Assembly (NCBI GenBank): GCA_016715065.1
Contig: JADKBN010000003.1
Coordinates: 186,001-250,000 of the forward strand
Length of the DNA: 64,000 nt
Reading direction: 5' to 3'
Source of the DNA: Fibrobacterota bacterium
GTDB lineage: Bacteria; Fibrobacterota; Fibrobacteria; UBA5070
Shown: in pieces, positions 24,177-32,832 of the stretch
Numbering within the stretch: position 1 is the first letter of the stretch
Layout: each line of letters begins with the position of its first letter
Notes under the pieces: generated by a model
Seen by the model: only the letters and a program-made list of their open reading frames with translations
Told to the model about the DNA's origin: nothing
The model's database searches: none
Translations under genes and position numbers: made by a program

Positions 24177-27100
24177 TTCGAGGATTTCCTTTGTTGGAGA
24201 AAGGATTCGACCGTGCCCAGGATTTTTTCCCGATCGAGTTTGACCAGATAACCGTCGACTCCGGCGTCCTTTCCGCGTTTGGCGGATTCCTCGCCGGAAA
24301 GCGAGGTCACGGCGACCACCGCAAGGTGGGAGAAAGTTTTGCTGGCGCGAATCTGGCGAGTGAGTTCCAGGCCGTCCATCACGGGCATCTCGATGTCGGT
24401 CAGGACCATTTCGATGCCACGCGAGGTGCCCAGGATTTCCAGCGCTTCCCTGCCGTCGCAGGCCTCTTCCACGACATGGCCGCTCTCGCGAAGGAAGCCG
24501 GAAATCTGCCTCCTGTAGAACGGCGAGTCGTCCACCACCAGGATGCGGCGGGAGGGGACGTCCTTGTCTGTGGCTTTGATCCAGCTCGGAAGTTGGGATC
24601 GGACGATTTCGTAGACGTCCACCAGCAGCGTGGTCTTTCCGGAAAAGATCGCCGAACCCAGGATCCCGGCTTGACGGAAAGTGGACTCGTCGAAGTCCTC
24701 GGAGGATTCCACGATGTCGACGATCTGGGAAACCAGCAATCCGACTTCCTTCCCGCCGATGGCGTGGACCACCACGAAATAGGAGTCGAGGTCCGGCAGG
24801 GCTCCGATCTTGGCGACTTCGGCCAGATCCAGGAGCGGCAGACTTCCTCCGCGGTATTGCACCGAGCGGCGTCCCCCCAGGTTTTCGATGGCCGATCGCT
24901 CGATCACTTCCAGCCGCGAAACCAAGGCCAGGGGTATCGAGAACTGCTCTTCGCCTGCCACATGGAACAACAACATGGATTGCGAATCGCGGGCGCGCAT
25001 CCGTGCCTTGCTCTCCTCGTCCAGGTCGCGGGCGCTTCCCACGTCGGACAATTTCCGTTGTTTGGTGATTCCCACTACGTCCAGGATGGGAGCCACCCTT
25101 CCGTCGCCGAGGATGGTCGCCCCGGCGTAGCATTGGCAGGAACGGAAATGGGTTCCCAATGGCTTGACCACGATCTCTTCCGATTCGTGGAGGCGGTCCA
25201 CGATCAGGCCGTATTGGAAGGATCCCGCCGACACCACGGCGATGTTCACCGCGCTGGCCGAATGGAACCGCCGGTCCTTGCCGCGGCGACGTTCCTTCTC
25301 TTCGGGAGTTTCCTTGCCGCGCGGGCCCCGTCGGTCTTCGAGCCGGGATCGTCGTTCGTCCCGCAATTCGCCGGTGAGCGGGTCCTTGTAGGCACGTTCC
25401 ATTCCCATCACTTCCGCAAGCTCGGCCAACGGGAGCAATCGGCCGCGAAGCCTCATCACCAGGGCATCGCCGATGCGTTCGATCCGGTTTCTGACTTCGC
25501 TCGCCGAAATCCGCACCAGTTCCACCAGGTTCACCTGGGGGATGGCGTAGGTTTCGTCGCGAACCGACACCAGCAGGCTGGGGATGATGGCCAGCGTCAG
25601 CGGGAGCTTGACACGGATGGTCGTTCCGGAGCCCTTCTTCGATTCCACATCGATGATGCCGCCGAGTTTGGTGAAGTTGGTTTTGACAACATCCATCCCG
25701 ACGCCGCGACCGGAGATCTCCGTGATGGCCTTGGCTGTGGAGAAGCCCGGCAGGAAGATCAATTCGATGAGTTCCTTGTCCGACATCCGAGAAAGGTCCT
25801 GGGCGGGAACCAGATTCAACACGCCGGCTTTTTCCCGGACCGCTTCGGTGTCGATCCCCCGGCCGTTGTCGGACACGGAGATCACGACCTTTCCCGCCTC
25901 GTGGTAGGCATGCAGTCGGACCACGGCTTGCCGTGGCTTTCCGGATCGTTCGCGGACTTCCGGCATCTCCACTCCGTGGTCCACGGCGTTTCGGACCAGG
26001 TGGGTCAGAGGATCGCCGATCGCCTCGATCACCGCTTTGTCGAGTTCGACCTCCTCTCCCTCCACTTCGAGCCGGATCTCCTTGGCGAGGACGGAGCTCA
26101 TGTCGCGCACCACCCGTTGGAACTTGCCGAACACGATGGAGATCGGCTGCATGCGGGTTGCCATCACGGCTTCCTGCAATTCCGAGATGATCATCGACAA
26201 TCCTTGCGAACTGGCCTGGATCTCGGTGATGTCGCGCTTTGACACTTTTTGGATCAGCTGGTTTCGCGCCAACACGAGCTCCCCGGCCAGGGTCATCAGG
26301 CGATCCAGCGATTTCACTTGCACGCGCAACGTGCTGGAAGCCTGGGGAGCGCCCCGTGCAGGCTCGGAAGGAGCATCCTTGACGATTTCCGAGGCCGATT
26401 CCAAAGGTTCGGGAATCCGGGCGGGTTGGGCAGGGGGCATGGGCTTCGCCTCCGGGGGGGCGGGTTTTTCGGTCGCCTCGGGGTGGGCCTTCTGTTGCAA
26501 GGCCTTGAGCGAAGCGCGTCGGGGAGGAAGATCCACCACCGAAACACGAGCGGGATCCAGTCCGGTCAGCAACGCGACCATTTCCCTGTCTAGCACGGTG
26601 GCGTACAAGACGGAAAACGGCAAACTCTCCACCGAACCGACCGGGAAACCCTCTTGGTCGCGATGGAGCTGGGCTTCGACGATCAACCCCGTCTTTTCCA
26701 GCTCCTTCAGCACTTCCAGCGGTGTCTTGCCGTGACGGTCGATGTCCACCACCAGGTCGAATTCCATCAGGAAAACGTTCTTGCCACCCTTGCGGGCGAC
26801 ATCCAGTTCGTCGGCGCCGACTTCGAACAGTGCGATCCCCCGCGAATCGACCACGGCGACCTTTTCATGGGCTCGTCCGGTGGGGGTCTGGACGGCCGTG
26901 AGGGCATCCAGGTGCCGGGAGATCTCCACGCTTTCGCTGCGGGCCGGGTCCTCCACCATGGCCGACAGCGTGTCGGCCGATCGCAGCAGGGCCTCGACCA
27001 CGGCGCGACGGGGGATCACCTCGAAATTCCGGATTCGGTTGAGGAGATTCTCCATGGCATGGGAAATTTCCTTGATGCGATTGAGACCGAAAAATCCGGC

Positions 27101-27259
27101 GGCTCCTTTGATGGAGTGGATGCCTCGGAAGACCTTGTTGACCAAATCGACATCCGATGGACCGGTTTCCGTCTCGATGGAAAGGAGATCGTTCTCGATG
27201 TCGCGCAGGTGGTCGCGGGCTTCTTCGAGAAAAAGTTGGAGAGTTTCGTCGTTTTCCAT
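24173..27259 (-). CDS. cheA: Hybrid chemotaxis histidine kinase CheA with two CheW-like domains and a receiver
   Basis: 1028 residues. Order: HPt with His48 (HSIKGAAGFFGL); a linker domain about 150-290; Pro/Ala-rich linker; dimerisation helices (SLDRLMTLAGELVLARNQL); ATPase (HLVRNAVDHGVE, DNGRGID, ISGRGVGMDVV); a CheW-like domain interrupted by a very basic insertion (RRSRLEDRRG ... KERRRGKDRR); a second CheW-like domain (MLLFHVAGEEQFSIPLALVS); and a C-terminal receiver with Asp955 (MVLTDIEMPVMDG). Start ATG 27259. The fused receiver implies an internal phosphate sink or phosphorelay. Sits between a STAS gene and cheW. Confidence 0.93.
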   Translation of the reverse strand: MENDETLQLFLEEARDHLRDIENDLLSIETETGPSDVDLVNKVFRGIHSIKGAAGFFGLNRIKEISHAMENLLNRIRNFEVIPRRAVVEALLRSADTLSAMVEDPARSESVEISRHLDALTAVQTPTGRAHEKVAVVDSRGIALFEVGADELDVARKGGKNVFLMEFDLVVDIDRHGKTPLEVLKELEKTGLIVEAQLHRDQEGFPVGSVESLPFSVLYATVLDREMVALLTGLDPARVSVVDLPPRRASLKALQQKAHPEATEKPAPPEAKPMPPAQPARIPEPLESASEIVKDAPSEPARGAPQASSTLRVQVKSLDRLMTLAGELVLARNQLIQKVSKRDITEIQASSQGLSMIISELQEAVMATRMQPISIVFGKFQRVVRDMSSVLAKEIRLEVEGEEVELDKAVIEAIGDPLTHLVRNAVDHGVEMPEVRERSGKPRQAVVRLHAYHEAGKVVISVSDNGRGIDTEAVREKAGVLNLVPAQDLSRMSDKELIELIFLPGFSTAKAITEISGRGVGMDVVKTNFTKLGGIIDVESKKGSGTTIRVKLPLTLAIIPSLLVSVRDETYAIPQVNLVELVRISASEVRNRIERIGDALVMRLRGRLLPLAELAEVMGMERAYKDPLTGELRDERRSRLEDRRGPRGKETPEEKERRRGKDRRFHSASAVNIAVVSAGSFQYGLIVDRLHESEEIVVKPLGTHFRSCQCYAGATILGDGRVAPILDVVGITKQRKLSDVGSARDLDEESKARMRARDSQSMLLFHVAGEEQFSIPLALVSRLEVIERSAIENLGGRRSVQYRGGSLPLLDLAEVAKIGALPDLDSYFVVVHAIGGKEVGLLVSQIVDIVESSEDFDESTFRQAGILGSAIFSGKTTLLVDVYEIVRSQLPSWIKATDKDVPSRRILVVDDSPFYRRQISGFLRESGHVVEEACDGREALEILGTSRGIEMVLTDIEMPVMDGLELTRQIRASKTFSHLAVVAVTSLSGEESAKRGKDAGVDGYLVKLDREKILGTVESFLQQRKSSK

Positions 27260-27276
27260 TGTCCGCAATCCTCCGG

Positions 27277-27573
27277 TCAAGCCAGTTCGAAGTGGCGATC
27301 GAGCCCCATCATGCGAAGCAGCTTGCGCATGTCTTCGGTGGCGCCGGACACCTTGAGTCGGGTGCCGCGCGAGCGAAGCGAGTTGTGGCAGGCGATCAAT
27401 GCTCCGATCGCCGACGAGGAAAGCGATCGACATGCGGAAAGGTCGACTTCGACCCCTCCACCTGCGCCGAATGCTTCCTCAAGAGCCTTCTGGAGGGTCT
27501 CCGTTTCGTCGATCCCCACATTTCCCGTCGGGCTGATGCGGATCGATCCTTCGAGCGTGGTTATGCCAATCAT
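27277..27573 (-). CDS. STAS-domain anti-sigma-factor antagonist
   Basis: 98-residue SpoIIAA/RsbV-like protein: VEVDLSACRSLSSSAIGALIAC contains the phosphorylatable Ser region, followed by LKVSGATEDMRKLLRMMGL. In partner switching, the dephosphorylated protein titrates an anti-sigma kinase. AGGAGGAG upstream of ATG 27573. The gene upstream is an RsbU-type phosphatase, the expected activator; no RsbW-type kinase is visible in the window. Confidence 0.88.
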   Translation of the reverse strand: MIGITTLEGSIRISPTGNVGIDETETLQKALEEAFGAGGGVEVDLSACRSLSSSAIGALIACHNSLRSRGTRLKVSGATEDMRKLLRMMGLDRHFELA

Positions 27574-27608
27574 GCCTCTCCTCCTGGCGAGCCATAGTGT
27601 GGCTTACA

Positions 27609-28709
27609 TCATGCCTCGAATGCAAGGGCAACGACGTCGTCGGCGCCCAAAACCGGAGCCATCGAGTCCGCCAGGAGGCGAGGGAGGTCTTCCAAGGGAG
27701 CATCCGTCAGGCGGGAAATCGCTTGGCCAAGGGTATTCAGAGATTCCACCAAGGTTCGCCCGGCCCTTTCCAGCAGGCCGTCGGTGTAGATCACCACTCG
27801 ATCTCCGGGCCGGACTTTACGCTCCAGCGAGCCGAATTGGGCCTGGGCAAAAGCACCAAGCACGTCGCCGGAACTTTCCAGGAAGGTAACGCGTCCGGAC
27901 GGTTCCAAAATGGCCGGTGGGGGGTGGGCGGCGCTCACCACCCGCAGGGAGTGGGTATTGCGGTTGTGCCTCACCAGGCATCCTGTCAGGAAGCGCCCAG
28001 GAGGCAGCCAGTCTGCCAAAGCCCCGTTGATCATGCGGAATGTGTCTTCTGGAGACCAGGCCGGCCCGGAGTTCTGGCGCAGCAATGCGGTTGCCGCGGA
28101 TGCCACCAGGCTTGCGCCAAGGTCATGCCCTGAAACGTCCCCGACAAAATATCCATGGATGCCCGGGCCGACTTCGACGACGTCGTAAAGGTCGCCTCCT
28201 GCCTCCTGGGCTGGCTGGAAGTGGACGGAAAAACGAGCGGAGGGGAGGTCTGCGGGCCGCGCCAGGATGCTCCGTTGCGCGACCACCAGACTTTCCAGCC
28301 GACGCGCCTGCTCATGGGCGAGCGCTTTGAGGGAGCGGGCGAGCTGCAGATGGATGCGAACCCGGGCGCGCAATTCTTCGAGGTGGAATGGCTTGACCAC
28401 GTAGTCGACCGCTCCCAGGGAAAATCCGCGGACCTTCGAGGCGATTTCCTCCATGCTCGTCAGGAAAATCACCGGCAAGCCAAGGCAGCCTTCTGTTTGC
28501 CGAAGCCTTGCCAGGACTTGGAATCCATCCAACCCGGGCAGTCCGATGTCGAGCAGGACCAGATCGGGTGGCACTTCGGCTGCCCTTTCCAGCGCCTGCT
28601 CGCCGCTGGTGGCGATGTCCACCAGATAGCCTTCGTTGCGCAGGGCCGTGGCAAGCAGGTGCAAGTTCGCCCGCTCGTCGTCGACCGCGAGGATCCGAGG
28701 GGAGGTCAT
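27609..28709 (-). CDS. Receiver-PP2C phosphatase (RsbU/SpoIIE type response regulator)
   Basis: 366 residues. N-terminal receiver with Asp54 (LVLLDIGLPGLDG), a short coiled linker, then a PPM/SpoIIE phosphatase domain with the metal motifs AGGDLYDVV, GDVSGHDLGA and GADDVVALAF. Phosphorylation of the receiver, probably by the operon CheA or HPt, would switch on dephosphorylation of the adjacent STAS protein. Start ATG 28709 overlaps the HPt gene stop (ATGA). Confidence 0.92.
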   Translation of the reverse strand: MTSPRILAVDDERANLHLLATALRNEGYLVDIATSGEQALERAAEVPPDLVLLDIGLPGLDGFQVLARLRQTEGCLGLPVIFLTSMEEIASKVRGFSLGAVDYVVKPFHLEELRARVRIHLQLARSLKALAHEQARRLESLVVAQRSILARPADLPSARFSVHFQPAQEAGGDLYDVVEVGPGIHGYFVGDVSGHDLGASLVASAATALLRQNSGPAWSPEDTFRMINGALADWLPPGRFLTGCLVRHNRNTHSLRVVSAAHPPPAILEPSGRVTFLESSGDVLGAFAQAQFGSLERKVRPGDRVVIYTDGLLERAGRTLVESLNTLGQAISRLTDAPLEDLPRLLADSMAPVLGADDVVALAFEA

Positions 28710-29041
28710 CCCTCCGAGAGCGCCTTCTTGGCCATTTCGACCTCCTTGCCCAGCTGGTCGACATGGCCGGCGAGAGCCGTCCAATCGCCAGCGGGGGCTT
28801 GGAGTTCGAGGTCCCGGGCCACCGAGGCCAAGCAAACCGCTCCGACGTTGGCGGAAGCCCCTTTGATGGCGTGCGCGGCGCGTCGCAATCCGTCGGATGC
28901 TTTTTCCACGAAGGTCGCCAGGAGCGCTTGGTGGAGGGCGTCGACGTCCTCCAGCCAGATTTCTCGGATTTCGTTCCACAGCTCGATGTCCCCTTCCAGG
29001 CGGCCCAAGGCTTCTTCTTTGTCGATGACTTTCCTGTTCAT
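28706..29041 (-). CDS. Stand-alone HPt phosphotransfer protein
   Basis: 111-residue four-helix HPt domain with phospho-acceptor His57 in AAHAIKGASANVGA. It can shuttle phosphate between the CheA receiver and other receivers in the operon. Start ATG 29041, one base after the upstream HDOD gene, whose end supplies the GGAGGGC ribosome site. Confidence 0.88.
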   Translation of the reverse strand: MNRKVIDKEEALGRLEGDIELWNEIREIWLEDVDALHQALLATFVEKASDGLRRAAHAIKGASANVGAVCLASVARDLELQAPAGDWTALAGHVDQLGKEVEMAKKALSEG

Positions 29042-29042
29042 C

Positions 29043-29933
29043 TCATTGCCCTCCGGCGAGCAAGGTCTCTGCGAAATCGAGGCTGGACATCGCCCGGCCG
29101 ACCAGGTCCTCCACCCGGTCCAGGGAAAGTCCCAGCGAATCCCATGCGGAATTCCGGAAGGCTTTTCCTGGCGGACAGCCTCGGTTCCATCCGGCTCCAA
29201 ACCCGGAACAGATCCCGTTGGCGACGTGTACGATATGGATGGTGCTTACCAAACCGGCGTTCGGCAAGTCCATTCCACCAAGATCATGGTGATGGGCCGC
29301 CACTTGGGGCATGGGATCGGGCATGCGCCAATTTTCGCGCAGGAAGATCGCGCCGAACTCCGCATGATCGATCCCGAAGACTTCCCGTTCGATTTCCGCG
29401 ATTTCCGAATCGATGCCGTCGGTTGCATTTTGGGTCAAACGGTCCAAGAGGTGCTGGTACTCGTTCGGTGCCAGCGTGGCAAGCGCCAAGGCGCCGATGT
29501 CGTGGATGAGACCGCCCATCCAGGCCTCATCCTTCTGGGCGAGGGAAAGCGATAGCTCTTCGCACAGACTGCCCGCCAGTGCCGCCACGGCCAAGGAGTG
29601 GCGCCAGAGAGCTCGGGTGGGGAAGGTCGAACCCGCCGGGAACGCGCGGGGCAGGGTCAGGGCGAACACCAGGCCTTTCAGGGCGCGCAGGCCCAGTCGT
29701 TGGATGGCCGGGCCGATGCTGGTGATGCTGGCGCCGCCGCGCGCGTAGTAGGCGCTGTTGGCCATGCGGATGACCTGACCGGCCAATACCGCGTCGGTTG
29801 CCGCCAGTTCCCCGATGCGCCGCAAATCCACATCGGGATCGGAAAGCTCCCGATCCAGGCGCATCAGCACCTCCGGAAGCGCCGGCAACCCGGTCCCGTC
29901 GCCGAGGCGCGCCAGGAGCAAATCCCGAGTCAT
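29043..29933 (-). CDS. HDOD-domain signalling protein
   Basis: 296 residues, an HDOD domain (catalytically degenerate HD fold): LPALPEVLMRLDREL, DAVLAGQVIRMANSAYYARG, AIQRLGLRALKGLVFAL, LWRHSLAVAALAGSL, GLIHDIGALAL. HDOD proteins act in chemotaxis, motility and stress signalling as protein-interaction modules. Start ATG 29933 overlaps the response regulator stop (ATGA). A second HDOD gene is at 60515-61399. Confidence 0.9.
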   Translation of the reverse strand: MTRDLLLARLGDGTGLPALPEVLMRLDRELSDPDVDLRRIGELAATDAVLAGQVIRMANSAYYARGGASITSIGPAIQRLGLRALKGLVFALTLPRAFPAGSTFPTRALWRHSLAVAALAGSLCEELSLSLAQKDEAWMGGLIHDIGALALATLAPNEYQHLLDRLTQNATDGIDSEIAEIEREVFGIDHAEFGAIFLRENWRMPDPMPQVAAHHHDLGGMDLPNAGLVSTIHIVHVANGICSGFGAGWNRGCPPGKAFRNSAWDSLGLSLDRVEDLVGRAMSSLDFAETLLAGGQ

Positions 29934-30310
29934 GGGATTTCCTCGTCCAGGTTCAGGGCTTCCACCACCTTCACCAGAAGCTGCTCGGAGGTGAACGGCT
30001 TGGTCAGATATTGTTTCGCGCCTTCCTGGATGGCCTTGATCATGCGCTCGCGCTGGGCGATCGAGCTCAGGATGATCACCGGGATATCCTTCCAGCGCGG
30101 ATCCTTCTTGACGGTTTCCAGGAACGTCATGCCGTCCATCCTGGGCATTTCCATGTCCAGGAGGATGAGGTCCATCTTGCCGGAACGCTCCAGCATTTCC
30201 AACCCTTCCAGGCCGTCGCTGGCCTCGAAGAATTCGGCGCCGATGACATCCAGCATCTTCTTCACCGCGTGGCGGATCGAATTCGAGTCGTCGATCGAGA
30301 GGATCTTCAT
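29930..30310 (-). CDS. CheY-like response regulator in the chemotaxis operon
   Basis: 126 residues: IDDSNSIR, phospho-acceptor Asp52 (LILLDMEMPRMDG), Ser in ILSSIAQ, Lys in LTKPFTSEQL. A bare receiver and the best candidate for this operon's CheY. Start ATG 30310, two bases after cheR. Confidence 0.92.
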   Translation of the reverse strand: MKILSIDDSNSIRHAVKKMLDVIGAEFFEASDGLEGLEMLERSGKMDLILLDMEMPRMDGMTFLETVKKDPRWKDIPVIILSSIAQRERMIKAIQEGAKQYLTKPFTSEQLLVKVVEALNLDEEIP

Positions 30311-30312
30311 GT

Positions 30313-31149
30313 CTACCTCGAGGTCTTTCGCATGTAGGCGGTGCAGTTTTTGTGCAAGGCGGGTTCGAACTCCTCGGAATGCCCGCGAAGGGTCTCCGTG
30401 GCGCCCAGGATCAGGGCGCAACCGGGTCGGACCACCTGGGCGATCCGTCCGAAGAGGTCCTTCTTGAAGTCCTCCTGGAAGTAGATCGCCACGTACCTGC
30501 ACATCACCAGGTCGAATCCGCCGAGCGCTCCCAGCGGGTCCATGAGATTGAAACGACGGAATTTGACTCTTGATTTGATCTCGTCGGAGATCGCCCAGAC
30601 CGAGCCGTCTTCGCGGAAGTACCGCCTGCGGCGTTCGTCGGAAAGTCCGCGTCGGATGGCCAGTCCGTCGTAGCGGCCGGCGATGGCCAGAAACAACGCG
30701 GCGGAGCTGATGTCCGTGCCGAGGATCTCCACGGAGCCCGCCAGGTGCGGCTTGCCCATCGATCGGGCGGTTTCGTCCACGAGCATGGCCACCGAGTAGG
30801 CTTCCTGTCCGGTGCTCGCGGCGGCCGACCAGACTCTCACGGGTCCGGAGGCGGCCTTGCGCAGGAGTTCGGGCACGCCCACCTCCCTCATGTAGGTCCA
30901 GAAATTGTCGTCGCGGAAGAAATACGTCTCGTTTGTGGTCATCGCGTCGACGATCCGGCCTTTCAGCTTGCCGGTCGTGTCGGCCAGGGCGGTGGAGTGG
31001 AACTCCAGGAACGATCGGCATCCCAGCTCGATGGCAAGATCGGCCAGCCGGGTTTCCACCAGGTATTCCTTGCCCGGTTCCAGGTGGATGCCGCAATTGC
31101 GCTCCACGAAGGTCTTCATCAGTTCGAACTCGCTTCCGACCAGTTTCAC
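30313..31149 (-). CDS. cheR: Chemotaxis protein methyltransferase CheR
   Basis: 278 residues; methylates MCP glutamates using S-adenosylmethionine. CheR_N helices then the methyltransferase fold: TTNETYFFRD, VRVWSAAASTGQEAYSVAML (SAM loop), ILGTDIS, FDLVMCRYVAIYF. The GTG start 31149 overlaps the cheB fragment's stop (GTGA). Confidence 0.93.
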   Translation of the reverse strand: MKLVGSEFELMKTFVERNCGIHLEPGKEYLVETRLADLAIELGCRSFLEFHSTALADTTGKLKGRIVDAMTTNETYFFRDDNFWTYMREVGVPELLRKAASGPVRVWSAAASTGQEAYSVAMLVDETARSMGKPHLAGSVEILGTDISSAALFLAIAGRYDGLAIRRGLSDERRRRYFREDGSVWAISDEIKSRVKFRRFNLMDPLGALGGFDLVMCRYVAIYFQEDFKKDLFGRIAQVVRPGCALILGATETLRGHSEEFEPALHKNCTAYMRKTSR

Positions 31150-31673
31150 ACCGGCCTCCTGGTCAGGAGTTCGTGGAGGCGGTTGGCGATGGCTTCCAGC
31201 GGAAGGATCTCGTCGTCGGCGTTGGCGGCGTGCACCGCGCCGGGCATCCCCCAAACCACGGAAGTCGCTTCGTCCTGGATGATCGACCAGCCGCCTTTCT
31301 CGCGCAAGGCCTTCGCGCCGTCGGCGCCGTCGGCGCCCATGCCCGTGAGAACCACCGTGACCACGGATCCTTGGACCGGTGCCAACAGCGACCGGAACAA
31401 CACGTCCACGGACGGTCGGCAGGAATGGACGGGTGGTTCCTGGTGGAGAGCCAGGCGCAGTTTGCCGTCCGCCGCGCGGTTCACCACCATGTGTTGGCCT
31501 CCGGGGGCGATGTACATCGTGCCCGCTTTCAGGACCGTCCCGTCGGCGCCCTCGCAGACCGCGATGGCCGAATCCCGGTCCAATCGTTCGGCGAGGGATG
31601 CGGTGAACAGCGGCGGCATGTGCTGGACACACACGATGGGGACGGGAAAATCGCCCGGGATCTTCGGGATCAA
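31146..31673 (-). pseudogene. cheB: CheB C-terminal fragment (methylesterase catalytic domain, His and Asp part)
   Basis: 175 residues beginning at a TTG (31673) that overlaps the stop of the upstream cheB fragment as TTGA. Contains VCVQHMPPLFTASLAERL, MYIAPGGQHM and TGMGADGADGAKAL, the His and Asp parts of the CheB triad. It lacks the nucleophile strand, which is in the other frame. It is either the second half of a gene broken by a one-base loss or a separately initiated subunit coupled through the TTGA overlap. No independent ribosome site is seen. Confidence 0.75.
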
Positions 31674-32350
31674 CTTTGGAGGGCGTTCGGACCGCCGGTG
31701 GAAACTCCGATGGCCACCAGCTCGATGCGGCCGGGAGGACGGCGCGATCCGCCGCTTTGCGCCGTCGGCAGGGCAGCGGGGGATTTGGGCCTGGCCACCG
31801 CGGAAGCTTCAGGAAGCATCGGGCGTGGAGGGGGTGAAGGCGGTAGGGAAGTCGATGCGGGGGCCACGATAGGTGGGGGGACCGCGATAGGCCGCGATGT
31901 CGCAGGAGGTGCGACGCGTCTTCGTTTTCGGGTGTTTGCCAGTTCCAACAACGGGTTCAAGGTGGAAGCCAACGCGGCGAAGCTTTCGGCTGGGCTCTCC
32001 CCTTGGGGCTTGGCGATGAAGTCGAGCGCCCCCAGCGAGAGCGCCTGCATGGTCAGACCCGTCTGGTTGGCATCGATGCCCGAGCACATCACCACGTCCA
32101 CATCGTTCCAGCGCGAACGGATCCGGCGCAAGGTCTCGATGCCATCGAGAATCGGCATCGAGATGTCCAGCAGCACCAGGTGGGGGCGTTTTTCCTCGAT
32201 GGCCGCCAAGGCGGCTTGTCCGTCGCCTGCGGTGCCGACCAGGTTCGCTCGAGGCCAATTGCGAACGGCACGGGAAAGGATCATCCGGTAGGTCGGCGAG
32301 TCGTCGACCACCAGGATATCCAAGGCATCCGCGAGAGTTGCTTCCGGCAT
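31670..32350 (-). pseudogene. cheB: CheB N-terminal part (receiver plus nucleophile motif), ends prematurely
   Basis: 226 residues. Receiver with Asp62 (LVLLDISMPILDG), a long Pro/Ala/Ser linker, then the start of the methylesterase domain up to the nucleophile motif GVSTGGPNALQS, where TGA stops it. Homology continues at once in the -1 frame at 31673, so an intact ancestor would be about 400 residues. Start ATG 32350 is chosen because AGGA lies upstream and the receiver begins at once; ATG 32368 and 32395 are alternatives. First gene of the leftward chemotaxis operon. Confidence 0.75.
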
Positions 32351-32832
32351 AGGCTGTGATCCTACCATGTTTCCGGATGTGTCGCCCAGGGGCATGGTGG
32401 ATGTATCTTCCAGGTAGCCTGTCCGCTTCCGGGACCTTGTGCTTTGACCTAACACCCTTTTCGTCATGGCCCGATTCCGAAGGGCTAGAGGATGCCCACC
32501 TGCGAGTGGGAACCTCGAATCCTCCGATACGGCCAAAAACTAGATGGAGAGGATCAAAGAAATAGCCCGGTGTCAGTCGGCAGGCTTTTTTCGGGATCGG
32601 TTCCCCCGATGGAGTGGAGATTCCTTTTGGTCCGACTTCAGAGTCTGAGAGGAAACCGGTAAGGTGGGAAGCCGCTCGTCCTGAGGAAGGGCGTAGCCCT
32701 GTCTCGAAGGGCAGCGGCGTCGAGCTGGGCACAACATTATGTGGACCTGTCTCCACCGCCCACCCTTCGAGACGCTTCGCTCCTCAGGATGAGCGGTGGT
32801 TGTTTGCCGCTTGTGTGTTCTCTTTCACACCT
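32351..32832. other. 482-base intergenic region between cheB and flgA
   Basis: No credible gene. It holds an inverted pair of dispersed-type palindromic repeats (32672-32796). A T-run at 32584-32590 has only a weak stem before it. The cheB operon promoter should lie here but I cannot fix it. Confidence 0.6.
32672..32796. repeat. Inverted pair of REP-like palindromic elements
   Basis: 32672-32711 and the reverse complement of 32763-32796 share CCGCTC-R-TCCTGAGGA at one end and TCTCGAAGGG at the other, with a variable palindromic middle (GGGC-GTA-GCCC in the left copy). The form is typical of dispersed intergenic palindromes of many bacteria, often mobilised by REP-associated transposases. Confidence 0.7.

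Noticed and set aside
31660..31680. Programmed -1 frameshift joining the two cheB halves
   Set aside because: The bases at the junction do not form an X-XXY-YYZ slippery heptamer and no strong downstream structure is evident; a deletion or coupled TTG start is simpler.
32560..32592. Terminator at the TTTTTT run in the cheB-flgA gap
   Set aside because: The preceding stem is only AGCC/GGCT with a long loop, and no plus-strand gene lies upstream.
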